Counted from the stretch's first letter, positions 27,795 to 38,019 are shown. The stretch is DNA of 64,000 nucleotides from Photobacterium sp. TY1-4 (GCF_025398175.1 NZ_CP099734.1:2170001-2234000); one strand, 5' to 3'. The notes: generated from the letters alone by a model not told the origin. Program-made: numbers and translations.

Positions 27795-28193
27795 TTACCC
27801 TTTCGCTTCTTCAGTTTTCAGTTCGATTGGTGCTTCGCTTTCTTCTTCACCCATTTTGGAGAACAGGTTCATGATGATGATCCCGCTGGCAATGATCAGC
27901 ATGCCGATCATCGCGGCCATATCCGGATGCTGGCCGTAGAACACCATGCCCAGCGTCGAAACCAACAGGATCCCGGTCCCCGACCAGGTTGCGTAGGCAA
28001 GACCGACCGGCAGGTACTTCACCGCCTGAGACAACGAGTAGTAACACACCACGTACAGCAGCACGATCACCGCCAGCAACGCTGTTTTGGTAAAGCCTTC
28101 ACTGGTGTCGAACATTTTCAGGGTTGAGGTGGCTGAGGTTTCGGAGGCAATGACCAGCGCCATCCAGAGCCATTTTTTTACAGATTCAGACAT
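27795..28193 (-). CDS. SMR family transporter subunit, 132 residues
   Basis: This is the second four-helix SMR protein of the pair, with the conserved Glu at E18 (VIASETSAT) and GLAYATWSGTGI. It differs from its neighbour by a charged C-terminal tail of about 20 residues (EEESEAPIELKTEEAKG), which may fix orientation in a heterodimer. An AGGAG site precedes the ATG. Substrate is unproven; see the partner gene. Confidence 0.88.
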   Translation of the reverse strand: MSESVKKWLWMALVIASETSATSTLKMFDTSEGFTKTALLAVIVLLYVVCYYSLSQAVKYLPVGLAYATWSGTGILLVSTLGMVFYGQHPDMAAMIGMLIIASGIIIMNLFSKMGEEESEAPIELKTEEAKG

Positions 28194-28249
28194 AAATACT
28201 CCTAAAGTTTGCTTTCAATTTTTTGTTTACGAATCAGATAAAGCGTTCG

Positions 28250-29014
28250 CTAACCAACCTGCTGAGCCTTGACATACTCCTGAGCCAGATCAGTGAGCCG
28301 ATCTTGCTCCGAGAACGCAGCCCCCCCCTGCGCCATCACTTCCGAGAGGGTGATGAAGCGCGGCGATGCAGACTCTGCCGGCGCGTTTGCATTTGTTGTT
28401 ATTGCAGTTGCTGTTCTTGAGCTTATTGCTCTTGCGTCTGTTGCTTTTGAGATGGGCGAAAGGGCTTTGCAGCCCGCCTCCCGGGGTTCTGCATCAAATA
28501 CCGAGATCGAACCGAGCGTTAAGCCCAGTGCCTGCACCGCCTGACGCTGCGATGCCAGCCTTGCAGTCATGGCCGGATTATTGGCCAGTCCCTTCAGCTG
28601 GTTCAGCTCACTGTCAAGCCGGCATTGATAATCCAGTGCCGTTGTCGGCATCCCTTTCATCAGGGCGGTTTGTACCAGTACGGCACCTGGCGATCCAAAC
28701 AAGCCGTTGGCGATCTCGGCCAGCGTTGCCGGGTCGAGAAACGGCAACCACACCGCCTCGAAACCGGACAGAAACTGCGCCGGATCGCGGCCGTCCCAAG
28801 AAAGGATCTCCCCCACTTCCTGCCACTGAACCGCTGAATGTGCGGCAGCCGCAGAAGGCGGGATGTAGATAGCGAATCGGCGCTGCGAACACTGCTGAAG
28901 ACGCGCAATGATCAGGGACTGATAGTCCGCATCCCCCCCCAGCACAATCAGGGTGCGAGGCTGCATGCCCGCGAGTACGCGTTTCACCAGGGCTTCAATC
29001 TGTTGCTCGTTCAT
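28250..29014 (-). CDS. Microcompartment-associated flavoprotein-like protein
   Basis: This 254-residue protein starts with an amphipathic helix (MNEQQIEALVKRVLAGM) of the kind that targets cargo into microcompartments. A Rossmann-like region (RTLIVLGGDADYQSL) follows, with segments typical of the Flavoprotein family found in such loci (VWLPFLDPATLAEIANGL, LVQTALMKGMPTTALDYQCRLD). A low-complexity Thr/Ala linker leads to a conserved end (PRFITLSEVMAQGG). Its biochemical role is not known to me. It sits between the phosphotransacylase and the SMR pair in the same operon. Confidence 0.7.
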   Translation of the reverse strand: MNEQQIEALVKRVLAGMQPRTLIVLGGDADYQSLIIARLQQCSQRRFAIYIPPSAAAAHSAVQWQEVGEILSWDGRDPAQFLSGFEAVWLPFLDPATLAEIANGLFGSPGAVLVQTALMKGMPTTALDYQCRLDSELNQLKGLANNPAMTARLASQRQAVQALGLTLGSISVFDAEPREAGCKALSPISKATDARAISSRTATAITTNANAPAESASPRFITLSEVMAQGGAAFSEQDRLTDLAQEYVKAQQVG

Positions 29015-29068
29015 TCCTACCTCTCTTCACTCAGCCACTAATTTGGCGAGCTTGTCTGGCCGGTTGAC

Positions 29069-29740
29069 TTATCTCGCCAGATAAACGTCTTCCCCGGAGC
29101 GGAGCCCTGCCGCATTGGCTTCGTCGGTGTCGATATGGAACTCCAGCGCGTACGCTGGGCTGACCCGCACCACCACCTGCTCGAACACCACCCCACAACC
29201 ACCACCGGCACGCACCTTCACCCGCTGGCCGTTCTCGACCTGAAACCGCGCAGCATCCTGCGGGCTCATGTGGATATGGCGCTGGGCACAAATCACTTTC
29301 GAATCAAGGTGGCAGTAGCCAGCCGTGCCGACCAGCAAGGCATCTGCCGAGCCTGTCAGATCGCCCGATTCACGAACCGGTGCCTTGATACCCAGGGTGT
29401 AGCAGTCAGCTTTCGAGACCTCGAGCTGGGTTTCTGCCCGCGCCGGACCAAGCACACGGACCCGCTGAATCGAGCCCTTCGGTCCGACGATGGTGACGCA
29501 CTCTTTGGCTGCGAACTGGCCCGGCTGCTTGAGCGCCTTGATAGGCGTGAGCTGATACCCCTCCCCGAACAGCGCCTCGATATCGGGCTGGCTCAGGTGA
29601 ACATGGCGATTGGAGACCCCGGTCGGAATACCGAGGTCCGACACGGCATCGGACATGGCCGAGCTCAATATCGCGGCTTCCTCGCGGCAGCTCGGCGGTA
29701 GTTTCTGCTCAATCTGTGCCATTAATGTTGCGCTAATCAT
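29069..29740 (-). CDS. pduL: PduL-type phosphotransacylase
   Basis: This 223-residue PduL family enzyme has the metal-binding motifs GVSNRHVHLS, CAQRHIHMSP and EFHIDTDEANA. It swaps CoA for phosphate, here turning acetyl-CoA made by the aldehyde dehydrogenase into acetyl phosphate and recycling CoA inside the shell. The first 25 residues may act as an encapsulation peptide, as in other PduL proteins. Its ATG overlaps the stop of the upstream shell gene by four bases. Confidence 0.92.
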   Translation of the reverse strand: MISATLMAQIEQKLPPSCREEAAILSSAMSDAVSDLGIPTGVSNRHVHLSQPDIEALFGEGYQLTPIKALKQPGQFAAKECVTIVGPKGSIQRVRVLGPARAETQLEVSKADCYTLGIKAPVRESGDLTGSADALLVGTAGYCHLDSKVICAQRHIHMSPQDAARFQVENGQRVKVRAGGGCGVVFEQVVVRVSPAYALEFHIDTDEANAAGLRSGEDVYLAR

Positions 29741-30345
29741 TGGCGTGTTCCTTGTCTGCGGGTCCGGGTAGAGCGTTTCGCGGCAGGCTTATCGCCCGAT
29801 GTACGAGTCGCGCTGCCACTCTGTCCGGCTGTTGCCTGATGGCTTGTTGCTACCGGTTTTTCTTCGGCCTTGCTCGCGGCCACTTTGACTTCAACTACGT
29901 CGGCGTCAGCGTCGTCGGCTTTTACTTCATCAACGTCGACAGGCTTTGCTTCTGGCTTTGCCTCTGCCTCTTTGGCCGCTTCAGAAACTGCCTGGTTTTT
30001 TGGTTCTGCACCGTCTGACCTCGCCATCTCTGCTGCAGAATCCACTTCAGGTTCAGCTTCGGTGACAAGCACTGGCTGTGGGCATACCTCATTTTCCAGC
30101 ATCGCCAGCACACTCTCGTCCGGACGGGCAATCACCAGTGATGCCACGACGTCTTTCGCCGCCTCGACACCGTTTTCGACCGCCGCCGATACGGCGCTGA
30201 TCTCGCCGTGAAACATCACGGACACCAGCCCCGAACCAATTTTCTTGTAACCCACAAGGTTGACAGCTGCCGATTTGCAGGCCGCATCAGCAGCCTGAAT
30301 GGCAGATGTCAGACCCCGGGTTTCTATGACGCCCAAACTGGTCAT
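29737..30345 (-). CDS. cmcE: BMC-H shell protein with long charged C-terminal tail
   Basis: This 202-residue protein is a normal BMC-H domain (residues 1-90; pore loop GSGLVSV, VIARPDESV) followed by about 110 residues without fold signals. The tail is Ala/Glu/Lys/Val-rich and acidic at first, then ends in a strongly basic stretch (RSTRTRRQGTRQ). The start at 30345 is chosen because AAGGAGG lies 8 bases before it; the in-frame ATG two codons upstream is too close. It matches the extended hexamer protein of GRM2 loci. A role in binding other shell or core parts, or polar positioning, is inference. Confidence 0.88.
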   Translation of the reverse strand: MTSLGVIETRGLTSAIQAADAACKSAAVNLVGYKKIGSGLVSVMFHGEISAVSAAVENGVEAAKDVVASLVIARPDESVLAMLENEVCPQPVLVTEAEPEVDSAAEMARSDGAEPKNQAVSEAAKEAEAKPEAKPVDVDEVKADDADADVVEVKVAASKAEEKPVATSHQATAGQSGSATRTSGDKPAAKRSTRTRRQGTRQ

Positions 30346-30358
30346 CTTCATTTCCTCC

Positions 30359-31327
30359 TTAATGTCGAACCAAGCGGATATCAAAATCGAACTGGGTAAA
30401 GAAGGCACTCAGCTGATCCAGCTCATCGTCGCTATAGCCAAGGTCTTGTTTGATTGGGTAAATCATGTCGAGTTTGTCGTACTTGGTTTTGCCAAACTGG
30501 TGGTATGGCAGCACGTCGATGCGCTGGATATTGCCGCGCTTGGCAAGCTCCATGACATAGCTGAATGCCCCGGTGATCGCGTCGTAAGAATCGTTGTAGC
30601 CCCGGATCAACGGCATCCGGATCACGATGTTGGCGCCCATATCGACCAGATACTCGAGGTTGCGTTTTACTCCTTCGTTCCCGATCCCGAGCAACTGACG
30701 GTGTTGGTTGGTATCAATCTGCTTGATATCAAACAGGAACAGATCCGTGCATGTCGCCAGTTTCTGGTAGTTCTCCAGGGAAGTGGTGCCCTGAGTTTCG
30801 ATCGCGGTGTTGATCATCTGCTTTTTGCATTCGGTCAGCAGGGCCGTGGCGAAATCCGCCTGCAGGCTCAGCTCACCGCCGCCCAAAGTCACCCCGCCGC
30901 CGGAAGACATATAGAAGTCGTAGTCCTGCATGATGATTTCCATCAGCTCGGAGACCGTGACATCTTTGCCCATCACATCCAGCGCATCGCCCATGCACAC
31001 TTCTTCACACTTCCGGCAGCCAATGCAGTCCACCGTCCGGTTGATCTTGTGTAGGGCCTTACCGTCTGCCCCGGTGCTCATCAGGTGCACCCCGGCAGGA
31101 CAGACCTCGGCACATTTGCCGCAGGCGACACATTTGTCCTGGCTGAACATCACCTGGAACTTGCTGCTCAGCCCCTCGGGGTTGGCGCACCAGTCGCATT
31201 TCAGGTTGCAGCCTTTGAAGAAAATCAGCGTGCGGATCCCGTCACCGTCATAAATGGAATATTTCTGGATATTAAAAATCCGCCCGGTCAGCTCGGTGTC
31301 TTTGCTCGCTTGTGCTATCCCAGTCAT
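30359..31327 (-). CDS. cutD: Choline TMA-lyase activating enzyme (radical SAM)
   Basis: This 322-residue glycyl-radical-enzyme activase has a radical SAM motif CNLKCDWC (Cys40, 44, 47). A ferredoxin-like insert with two further Fe-S sets (CVACGKCAEVCP, CIGCRKCEEVCM) and the GGGVTLGGGE SAM-binding segment follow. It places the glycyl radical on CutC. It lies 69 bases downstream of cutC with a good ribosome-binding site (GAGGAG), as in other cut loci. Confidence 0.95.
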   Translation of the reverse strand: MTGIAQASKDTELTGRIFNIQKYSIYDGDGIRTLIFFKGCNLKCDWCANPEGLSSKFQVMFSQDKCVACGKCAEVCPAGVHLMSTGADGKALHKINRTVDCIGCRKCEEVCMGDALDVMGKDVTVSELMEIIMQDYDFYMSSGGGVTLGGGELSLQADFATALLTECKKQMINTAIETQGTTSLENYQKLATCTDLFLFDIKQIDTNQHRQLLGIGNEGVKRNLEYLVDMGANIVIRMPLIRGYNDSYDAITGAFSYVMELAKRGNIQRIDVLPYHQFGKTKYDKLDMIYPIKQDLGYSDDELDQLSAFFTQFDFDIRLVRH

Positions 31328-31396
31328 TATTTATTCTCCTCACTTCGCTCGCGCTTCGTGGTTTTGATCAGGGGCCTTGCGGCCCCTGGCGCTGGG

Positions 31397-34300
31397 TCAG
31401 AATTTTTCCAATACGGTACGGCTGATGATCTCGTCCTGAACTTCCTTGCAAAGCTCGACGAAGTAGGCGCTGTAGCCGGCAACACGCACGATCAGGTCGC
31501 GGTATTTCTCAGGCTCCTGCTGGGCCTTCTTCAGTACTTCGTTATCGACATAGCTGAACTGCATCTGGCCATTGCCGAGAATCGAAGCCGTGCGCAGCAA
31601 GGTGATCAGACCGTTCTTGCCTTCCGGGGTATCAAGCAGGCCTTTGAGGAACTTGAAGTTGTGCACCATGCCGATGTTCATGGTTTCAACATTCATTTTG
31701 CTCACGGATTTGATAATCGCTGTCGGGCCTTGCTTATCTGCTCCCTGCGTCGGGCTGATCCCGTCAGACAGCGGCATCCACGCCAGACGGCCGTTCGGGG
31801 TCGCATTGGTCAGTTCACCAATCGGGGTGTTGTTGGAAATCGACAGGGTGCCGTGGCTCAGACGCGAGTAAAGCATCCGGTACTTGCCACACTCACGCTC
31901 GGTCCACTCGGTGATATCCAGCGCGAACGCATCGGCATAGTTATCATCGTTACCGAACTTCGGTGCGTTCAGACAGTCACGGCGCAGCTCTTCGTAACCT
32001 TCGAAGTTAGCCAGCATCGCATCGCGCATTTGCTCCAGGGTGTATTTCTTGTCTTCGAAGACCAGCTTGCGGATCGCGGCCATGGAATCGACATAGGTTG
32101 CCAGGCCGGAGAAGATCAGGCCCGGGCCATAGTTCACCACCGCGCCCCCGGCACTGACGTCTTTGCCCTGTTCCATACAGCCTTCCACCAGCAGTGACAT
32201 CAGCGGCTTCGGCGCCACATCGCGGTGGACGCGCTGGCTGATCACCGTCCCGACGGCAGACAGTTTGACGATATGGGCGATTTGCTCTTTCACCGCCGCA
32301 TCGAAGGCTTCGAAGGTGGTCAGCTGATTCAGATCGCCAGTATCCAGCCCCTGATAGCTATCGAACAACACCATGCGGCCACGGTTGAGGACGAACTCAA
32401 TTGCAATCGGCCACTGGGTGTACCCGGTAGAGGTCCACTGGTAGATACGACCGGATTTCTGCGGTTCGACACAGCCCATCAGACAGTAGTCACGGGCATC
32501 TTCGAAGTCGTAACCTTTGCGCAGCATCATCTTGATGTGCGAGTCATCGAAGTGACACGCCGGGAAGCCCATACCCGCCTTCACCACCTCGACGATTTTT
32601 TCCATGTAGTGCTGTGGCGATTGGTTGTGGATCCGGCATGCCAGCGATGGCTGGTACACCTTCACGAAGCGCACGGCATCCATGATCAGCAGGGTCAGGT
32701 CGTTGGTCGCATCACCGCCCATCCGCTTCTGGCCACCGACAGTCAGGTTGATGAATGGCTGATAGCCGGCGAAGTATTTCGCGCCCAGCTCGCTTGACAT
32801 CCACATCAGCTCGGCACACTTGATGATGAAGGCCTGCATCATCTCCAGGGCTTCTTCCTGGGTCAGGCGGCCGGATTCAATATCGGCCTGATACATCGGG
32901 TAGCAGTACTGGTCCAGACGACCCAGTGACAAGCCGGTCTGGTTTTCTTCGACCTCAAACAGGGATTCAACGGTCCAGACACTTTGCAAGGCTTCCTGAA
33001 AGGTCTTCGGCGGGTTAGCCGGCACGTTTTCATTGGTTTCGGCAATGGTGAACAGCTCAGCACGGCGCACCGGATCGGTTTCGGTCAGGGCCAGCTCGCG
33101 GGCATGGTTCGCCAGACGCTTGGCGTAAGCCATCACACCTTCACAGCTTTCAATCGACGCCTTGTAGAAATAGATCTTGTCGATGTCTTCCGGGTTTTCC
33201 ATGCTCAGCTGAGCCAGTTTTTCCTCGGCATCGGCCTTGATCCCTTTCATGCCCTTGGTGAACAGCAGGACATCGTAGCCCGGACAGGTATCGCCGCCCC
33301 CGTTGATCTGGTGGTAAGACAGATCACTGACGTAAGTCTCGCCGCTGAACGCCCACAAACCCGCTTCGCGGTACTGTGCTTCACAGATCTCATCCAGAGA
33401 GCGGCCTTCCCAGAACGGGACGATCTCTTCGCGGATCACCTTCTTGTCTTCTTCGGAGATCTCGAACGGATCCTGCGGACGGGTGCTCATGGTATCGAGC
33501 TCGTCACGAACCCAGCGCCATGCGATATCCGGCGAGAAGGCACCTGCACGTGGCTTGCCACAAGGGTGACCAACAATCAACTCGTCATCCTGGATCAGGA
33601 GCGGCGCGGTTTCACAGGCAACGCGGAACGCCTTGGCACGCAGCAGGATTGTCGGCAAACCCTGATGCTGCTTGGTTACTTCGGTGAAAGCCAACGCACG
33701 GTAGATAGACACACTCGGGCGCGCTTTCAGGTAGTTCTGGCGCAGGCGCTGCATCCGCGGCGTCAGGCCTTCCATGGCTTTCATTTCAGACTCGCCCGCA
33801 GCTTGTGGCGCAGCAGTTGACATGGCAGCACCGCCCGCACGATACAGGCGAACCGTCAGCTTGCTGTCCAGGCTTGCCAGGTTGTTCCGGGCTGCCAGCA
33901 GCATCTTGGACAGATCATTGATCACCAGCTGGCTGTCTTCGAAACGGCCGCCCTGGACCATCCAGTCGAACATCGGGTAACCGTCGACGGCTTTCTCAGC
34001 ACGAACTTCAGACAGCTCACTCAGTTTCAGCCACAGGCACTCAATCACCTCGTATGCCTGCTGCTCGGTGATTGCACCGCTCTGCAGATCACGTTGATAG
34101 TAGCTGTACAGCGCCTTATCGAAACCGGTCGCACCCACGGCGTAACTGCCGTTATCCAGATGCATCATCAGCTGGAACAGATAGAAGGCCTGACAGGCTT
34201 CCTTGAAGGTCTGTGCCGGTTGCGCCGGAACGCGGCGAAGGATCGCGGCAGTTTCTTGCAGCTCAGCCTGGCGGTACGGGTGAGTTTCCGTTTCAGCCAT

Positions 34301-34801
34301 GCGCGCCATTTCGGTGGCCAGTTTGTTGGCCAGCGCCACGGCACCGTTGCAGGCAAAGATCATTGCCTTACCCTGATTCACTTCGTCCATGCCGCTGCGG
34401 CTGATTGCGCTGCCGATATTTTTCAGGCGCATCTCGATGTGTTGTTCCAGGACCTGGAAACCGGAGCTGATCACCGACATGTAATCAGGACTGTTGGTTT
34501 TCTCGCAGTTGAGGAAGCCAAACACCGATTCGTTGTTCAGTTCGGCTTCGGTGTGGAAGATCGCCCCGCGTGCCTGAGACGACTGGCTGCCGACAATCAG
34601 TTCGTCCTGACCGATATAAACCGGCAGCTCAGCCATCAACTGGGAAAACTGATGGGCATTTTTGACCATCGGCGGCATCCCGGCGATATCGTCGCCCATG
34701 GATGCCAGAATCGTTGCGCGCTCGGCGCTAATGGTGCTTTTTTGCGTAAGCAGTCTTTCCGCCAGCATTTTTACACGCGGCGTGAGGGAATAGTTGGCCA
34801 T
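31397..34801 (-). CDS. cutC: Choline trimethylamine-lyase, long (type II) form
   Basis: This 1134-residue glycyl radical enzyme splits choline into trimethylamine and acetaldehyde. The thiyl cysteine is Cys777 in GCVEPQ, Glu779 follows, and the radical glycine is Gly1109 in RVAGYSAYF. Residues known to contact choline in the Desulfovibrio CutC (Y208, D216, F395, T502, Y506 there) fall at the same spacing here: Y496, D504, F683, T790, Y794. The extra ~330 N-terminal residues resemble the start of the PFL domain itself and mark the long form found in GRM2 microcompartments. AGGAGAGG precedes the ATG. Confidence 0.97.
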   Translation of the reverse strand: MANYSLTPRVKMLAERLLTQKSTISAERATILASMGDDIAGMPPMVKNAHQFSQLMAELPVYIGQDELIVGSQSSQARGAIFHTEAELNNESVFGFLNCEKTNSPDYMSVISSGFQVLEQHIEMRLKNIGSAISRSGMDEVNQGKAMIFACNGAVALANKLATEMARMAETETHPYRQAELQETAAILRRVPAQPAQTFKEACQAFYLFQLMMHLDNGSYAVGATGFDKALYSYYQRDLQSGAITEQQAYEVIECLWLKLSELSEVRAEKAVDGYPMFDWMVQGGRFEDSQLVINDLSKMLLAARNNLASLDSKLTVRLYRAGGAAMSTAAPQAAGESEMKAMEGLTPRMQRLRQNYLKARPSVSIYRALAFTEVTKQHQGLPTILLRAKAFRVACETAPLLIQDDELIVGHPCGKPRAGAFSPDIAWRWVRDELDTMSTRPQDPFEISEEDKKVIREEIVPFWEGRSLDEICEAQYREAGLWAFSGETYVSDLSYHQINGGGDTCPGYDVLLFTKGMKGIKADAEEKLAQLSMENPEDIDKIYFYKASIESCEGVMAYAKRLANHARELALTETDPVRRAELFTIAETNENVPANPPKTFQEALQSVWTVESLFEVEENQTGLSLGRLDQYCYPMYQADIESGRLTQEEALEMMQAFIIKCAELMWMSSELGAKYFAGYQPFINLTVGGQKRMGGDATNDLTLLIMDAVRFVKVYQPSLACRIHNQSPQHYMEKIVEVVKAGMGFPACHFDDSHIKMMLRKGYDFEDARDYCLMGCVEPQKSGRIYQWTSTGYTQWPIAIEFVLNRGRMVLFDSYQGLDTGDLNQLTTFEAFDAAVKEQIAHIVKLSAVGTVISQRVHRDVAPKPLMSLLVEGCMEQGKDVSAGGAVVNYGPGLIFSGLATYVDSMAAIRKLVFEDKKYTLEQMRDAMLANFEGYEELRRDCLNAPKFGNDDNYADAFALDITEWTERECGKYRMLYSRLSHGTLSISNNTPIGELTNATPNGRLAWMPLSDGISPTQGADKQGPTAIIKSVSKMNVETMNIGMVHNFKFLKGLLDTPEGKNGLITLLRTASILGNGQMQFSYVDNEVLKKAQQEPEKYRDLIVRVAGYSAYFVELCKEVQDEIISRTVLEKF

Positions 34802-34890
34802 CTTCAGCCTCTCCTAATGATATGTTTCACTGTCGACCGGGCCTGACGCCCAGCCGTGGGATATTGGATTGTTGTGCGTTGTGGTATGAC

Positions 34891-36033
34891 CTAGGTGTGG
34901 GCAATCCCTGCAAACGCTTGTCGGTATAGGGTTTCCATGTGGTGCGTATTCACCTCACGGGGGTTGGTTGGTGTACAGCCGTCTTTCAGCGCCGGTCCAA
35001 TCAGGTCCGGCAGCGCGGCAAAGAATCCGGGCTCGGCCACCTCACAGTCGCGGATGCCTGATGGCATATTCATCTGCTCTTTGAGCACATCGATCGCCAC
35101 AATCAGACTCATCACCCCCTCACGGGTCGTCCGGCTCGGCAAGCCAAGCTGCTTCGCCAGGTGGGCGTATTTTTGGGCGGCGGCAGTCTTGCAATCGCCA
35201 TGTAAGTTGGCATTAAAGGCGATGACATGCGTCATCATCAGCGCGTTCGCCCGCCCGTGCGGGATCCCGAAGACACCGCCAAGCGCGTGGGCCAGACTAT
35301 GGGTGATCCCCAGGGAGGCATTGGTAAATGCCATGCCTGCGATACACGAGGCGTTGTGCATTTTCTCCCTGGCAGCCAGGTTGCTGCCGTTCTGGTAGCA
35401 CTCCAGCAAGTGGGCGAAAACCAGTTGCACGGCCTTCTCTGCCAAGGCATCGCTAAAATCAGACGCCTGGGTGGAGACATAAGCCTCCAGCGCATGGCAC
35501 AGCACATCCATTCCGGTATCGGCAGTAATACCCGCGGGCACCGACTTCACCAATTCAGGGTCTAAAATGGCGTGATCCGGCAACATAAACTCGTCGACCA
35601 CCACCCACTTTTCGCCTTTTGATTTAATGACCGAGAATGCGGTGACTTCCGAGCCCGTGCCGCTGGTGGTCGGGATAGCCACAAAGCATGGTTTTTTCGC
35701 CAGATTGCCGCTTTCCCACAGGGTGTAGATCACTCCTTTCGCCGCATCGATCACCGAGCCACCGCCCAGTGCGACCACTACATCCGGCGCCTCGGCATCC
35801 ATTTGTTTCATCCCATTGACAATGACCGAGATGTCCGGATCCGAAGTAACCTCGGCAAACAGACTGACCACCATCTGGTTCGCCTGCAGCCGCTGACGGA
35901 CTTGGTCGGCCATGCCAAATTTAACCATCGCCTGGTCGGTGACGATCAAAGCCCGCTGCCCCGTCAGTGTGCCCAGCTTGTCCAGAGCGCCGTTGCCAAA
36001 ATGGAGCATCGGCTTAATCTGAAATTCGTTCAT
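34891..36033 (-). CDS. cutO: Iron-type alcohol dehydrogenase of the choline locus
   Basis: This 380-residue group III alcohol dehydrogenase has the NAD-binding GGGSVIDAAKG, the TTSGTGSEVTAF segment, and metal ligands in the GITHSLAHALGGVFGIPHG region. It would reduce acetaldehyde to ethanol and recycle NADH made by the aldehyde dehydrogenase within the compartment. GGGAG lies upstream of the ATG. It is placed between the vertex protein and cutC. Confidence 0.93.
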   Translation of the reverse strand: MNEFQIKPMLHFGNGALDKLGTLTGQRALIVTDQAMVKFGMADQVRQRLQANQMVVSLFAEVTSDPDISVIVNGMKQMDAEAPDVVVALGGGSVIDAAKGVIYTLWESGNLAKKPCFVAIPTTSGTGSEVTAFSVIKSKGEKWVVVDEFMLPDHAILDPELVKSVPAGITADTGMDVLCHALEAYVSTQASDFSDALAEKAVQLVFAHLLECYQNGSNLAAREKMHNASCIAGMAFTNASLGITHSLAHALGGVFGIPHGRANALMMTHVIAFNANLHGDCKTAAAQKYAHLAKQLGLPSRTTREGVMSLIVAIDVLKEQMNMPSGIRDCEVAEPGFFAALPDLIGPALKDGCTPTNPREVNTHHMETLYRQAFAGIAHT

Positions 36034-36048
36034 GTGATTGAGTCTCCC

Positions 36049-36306
36049 TTATCTGTCCTGGTGGACTTTTTCCACGATGGCAACGATTGACATGGCCTTG
36101 TACTGCTGTTTGTGCAGCGCAAAATATTCCTCAACCAGGACCAGATCACGCACACCAGCCCCCACACTGTCGACGGCGACATAAGTCCGGTCCTTGATGG
36201 GCGCCAGATCGTCCCCCAGTGCCGTGACCAGCAAGAGGTTGCTGCCGCGTAGTTCGTCATTTTTCTGGGGGGCGACGACATGCCCGGTTACCTTTGCGAG
36301 AATCAT
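36049..36306 (-). CDS. cmcD: BMC-P pentameric vertex protein (EutN/CcmL family)
   Basis: This 85-residue EutN/CcmL family protein starts MILAKVTGHVVAPQKN and contains LVTALGD and AVDSVGAGVRDLVLV, the conserved core. Pentamers cap the twelve vertices of the polyhedral shell. It lies between the aldehyde and alcohol dehydrogenase genes, with only 15 bases to the latter. Confidence 0.94.
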   Translation of the reverse strand: MILAKVTGHVVAPQKNDELRGSNLLLVTALGDDLAPIKDRTYVAVDSVGAGVRDLVLVEEYFALHKQQYKAMSIVAIVEKVHQDR

Positions 36307-36339
36307 AGTTTTGCCACCTTCTGTTGCGTTGCTGCCGGG

Positions 36340-38019
36340 TTAGGGCGCCATACGTCCCATCACCTGTTTGATGATGCGCTCAACATTTTCTTCGCTAATG
36401 TCATGACAGGTTTCGCCATGGGTGCCATGACAGGCAGGCGCCGGAATACCACAGCCAAAGCGATCATCCGCCGCTGTCATTGCTGTTGTGATAGCCACAG
36501 GCGCAGCAACTGACGCATGTCCACCGGTAAAGCGCATGTCTTCGAAGATACTGACCGGTGCACTGGCAGTGACTGCCGGAGCTGGAGTCGCAGCCGGTGC
36601 AGCAAGCGAAGCAGACGCAGACTGTACCGCTGGCGCAATCAGTGTTTCAGGCTGGCGCAGGTCTTCAATGTTGCGAACGCCGTAACCGACCTTGCGGACA
36701 TTGAGCAGGTTCATCGGACCGACGTTATCGGAGCTGGAACCGCCGCCCAGTGCGCCGCACCCTAAGGTCAGGGCCGGGATCAGGTTGGTGGTCGCACCAA
36801 TACCGCCCAGGGCTGCCGGGGTGTTGACCAGCATGCGGAACACCGGTTTTTCCAACGCAAACTGGCGAACGATGTCCGGGTTCTGGGTGTGGATCACCAG
36901 CGTATGGCCCAGACCTTCGTTGGTGAGCAATTCCACCACGCGATCGCAGGCAGAGCGCCAGTCTTCCTCGATGTACAGGCCCAGGACCGGGCAGAGTTTT
37001 TCACGGGCATACGGATTCTGATGGGACACGCTGTCCTGGCGGGAAATCAGGACCTTGGTGCTGGCCGGTACACTGAAGCCGGCAATGCCTGCCAGTGATA
37101 GCGCGCATTTACCCACAATGGCCGGATTAATCATGCCGTTCGGGCGCAGCAGGATCTTCGCCAGTTGTTGCGACTCCTGCTCATTCATAAAGTAAGCGCC
37201 CTGAGCCAGCAGCTCCTGGTGCACCTGTTCATAAATGCAGCGTTCCGCAATGATCGATTGCTCGGACGCGCAGATCACGCCGTTATCAAAGGTTTTACTG
37301 GTGATAATGTCGCTGACCGCCTGCTTGATATCAGCGGTACGCTCGATAAAGGCCGGCCCGTTCCCCGGTCCGCCGCTGATTGTCGGTGTGCCCGATGCAT
37401 AAGCGGCGCGGACCATACCTTCACCACCCGTTGCCAGGATCAGCGAGACATCTTTGCTGCGCATCAGCGCTTGCGTGGCTTCCATCGTCAGCAGCGACAC
37501 GCCGTCGACAATCCCGGCAGGCGCTCCGGCTTCTGTTGCAGCACGCTTCACCAACTCAATGGCTTTCTGGCTGCACACCTTGGCGTTCGGATGCGGCGAG
37601 AAGATAATTGCATTCCCGGCTTTCAGCGCGATCAGGGTTTTGTAGAAAATGGTTGAGGTTGGGTTAGTCGACGGCACCAGTGCGGTGATGACCCCAAGCG
37701 GCACACCGACTTCCATCACCTGATTGACCGGATCCTCAGAAATAATGCCGACCGTTTTGATCGATTTGATGTGCTCGTGCACCTTGGTCGATGCAAAGAT
37801 ATTCTTCAGGACCTTGTCCTGCCAACGCCCGAAGCCGGTTTCCTCATGGGCCAGTTTCGCCAGCTCTTCAGCATGACGAGCGGCTTCAGCAGCAATATGC
37901 GCCACGATGCTGTCGACTTTCTCCTGCGAGAACTGCGCAAACTGGGCTTGTGCCTGTTTGGCCTGTTTCAGCAGCTCTCGAGCTGCCTGGATGGATTGTA
38001 AATCCTTGTCTAAAGTCAT
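36340..38019 (-). CDS. cutF: CoA-acylating acetaldehyde dehydrogenase with encapsulation tail
   Basis: This 559-residue aldehyde dehydrogenase has the catalytic Cys in NGVICASEQ and the CoA/NAD fold of the EutE/PduP group. It oxidises acetaldehyde to acetyl-CoA with NAD. After residue ~455 comes an Ala/Pro/Val-rich linker, then a short Cys/His-rich piece (CGIPAPACHGTHGETCH). A final amphipathic helix (ISEENVERIIKQVMGRM) has the form of an encapsulation peptide. GAAGGA precedes the ATG. The Cys/His-rich piece could bind a metal; that is only a suggestion. Confidence 0.94.
   Translation of the reverse strand: MTLDKDLQSIQAARELLKQAKQAQAQFAQFSQEKVDSIVAHIAAEAARHAEELAKLAHEETGFGRWQDKVLKNIFASTKVHEHIKSIKTVGIISEDPVNQVMEVGVPLGVITALVPSTNPTSTIFYKTLIALKAGNAIIFSPHPNAKVCSQKAIELVKRAATEAGAPAGIVDGVSLLTMEATQALMRSKDVSLILATGGEGMVRAAYASGTPTISGGPGNGPAFIERTADIKQAVSDIITSKTFDNGVICASEQSIIAERCIYEQVHQELLAQGAYFMNEQESQQLAKILLRPNGMINPAIVGKCALSLAGIAGFSVPASTKVLISRQDSVSHQNPYAREKLCPVLGLYIEEDWRSACDRVVELLTNEGLGHTLVIHTQNPDIVRQFALEKPVFRMLVNTPAALGGIGATTNLIPALTLGCGALGGGSSSDNVGPMNLLNVRKVGYGVRNIEDLRQPETLIAPAVQSASASLAAPAATPAPAVTASAPVSIFEDMRFTGGHASVAAPVAITTAMTAADDRFGCGIPAPACHGTHGETCHDISEENVERIIKQVMGRMAP

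Noticed and set aside
31085..34846. Several long plus-strand frames opposite cutC and cutD
   Set aside because: They are antisense shadows created by the codon bias of real genes with complete catalytic motifs.
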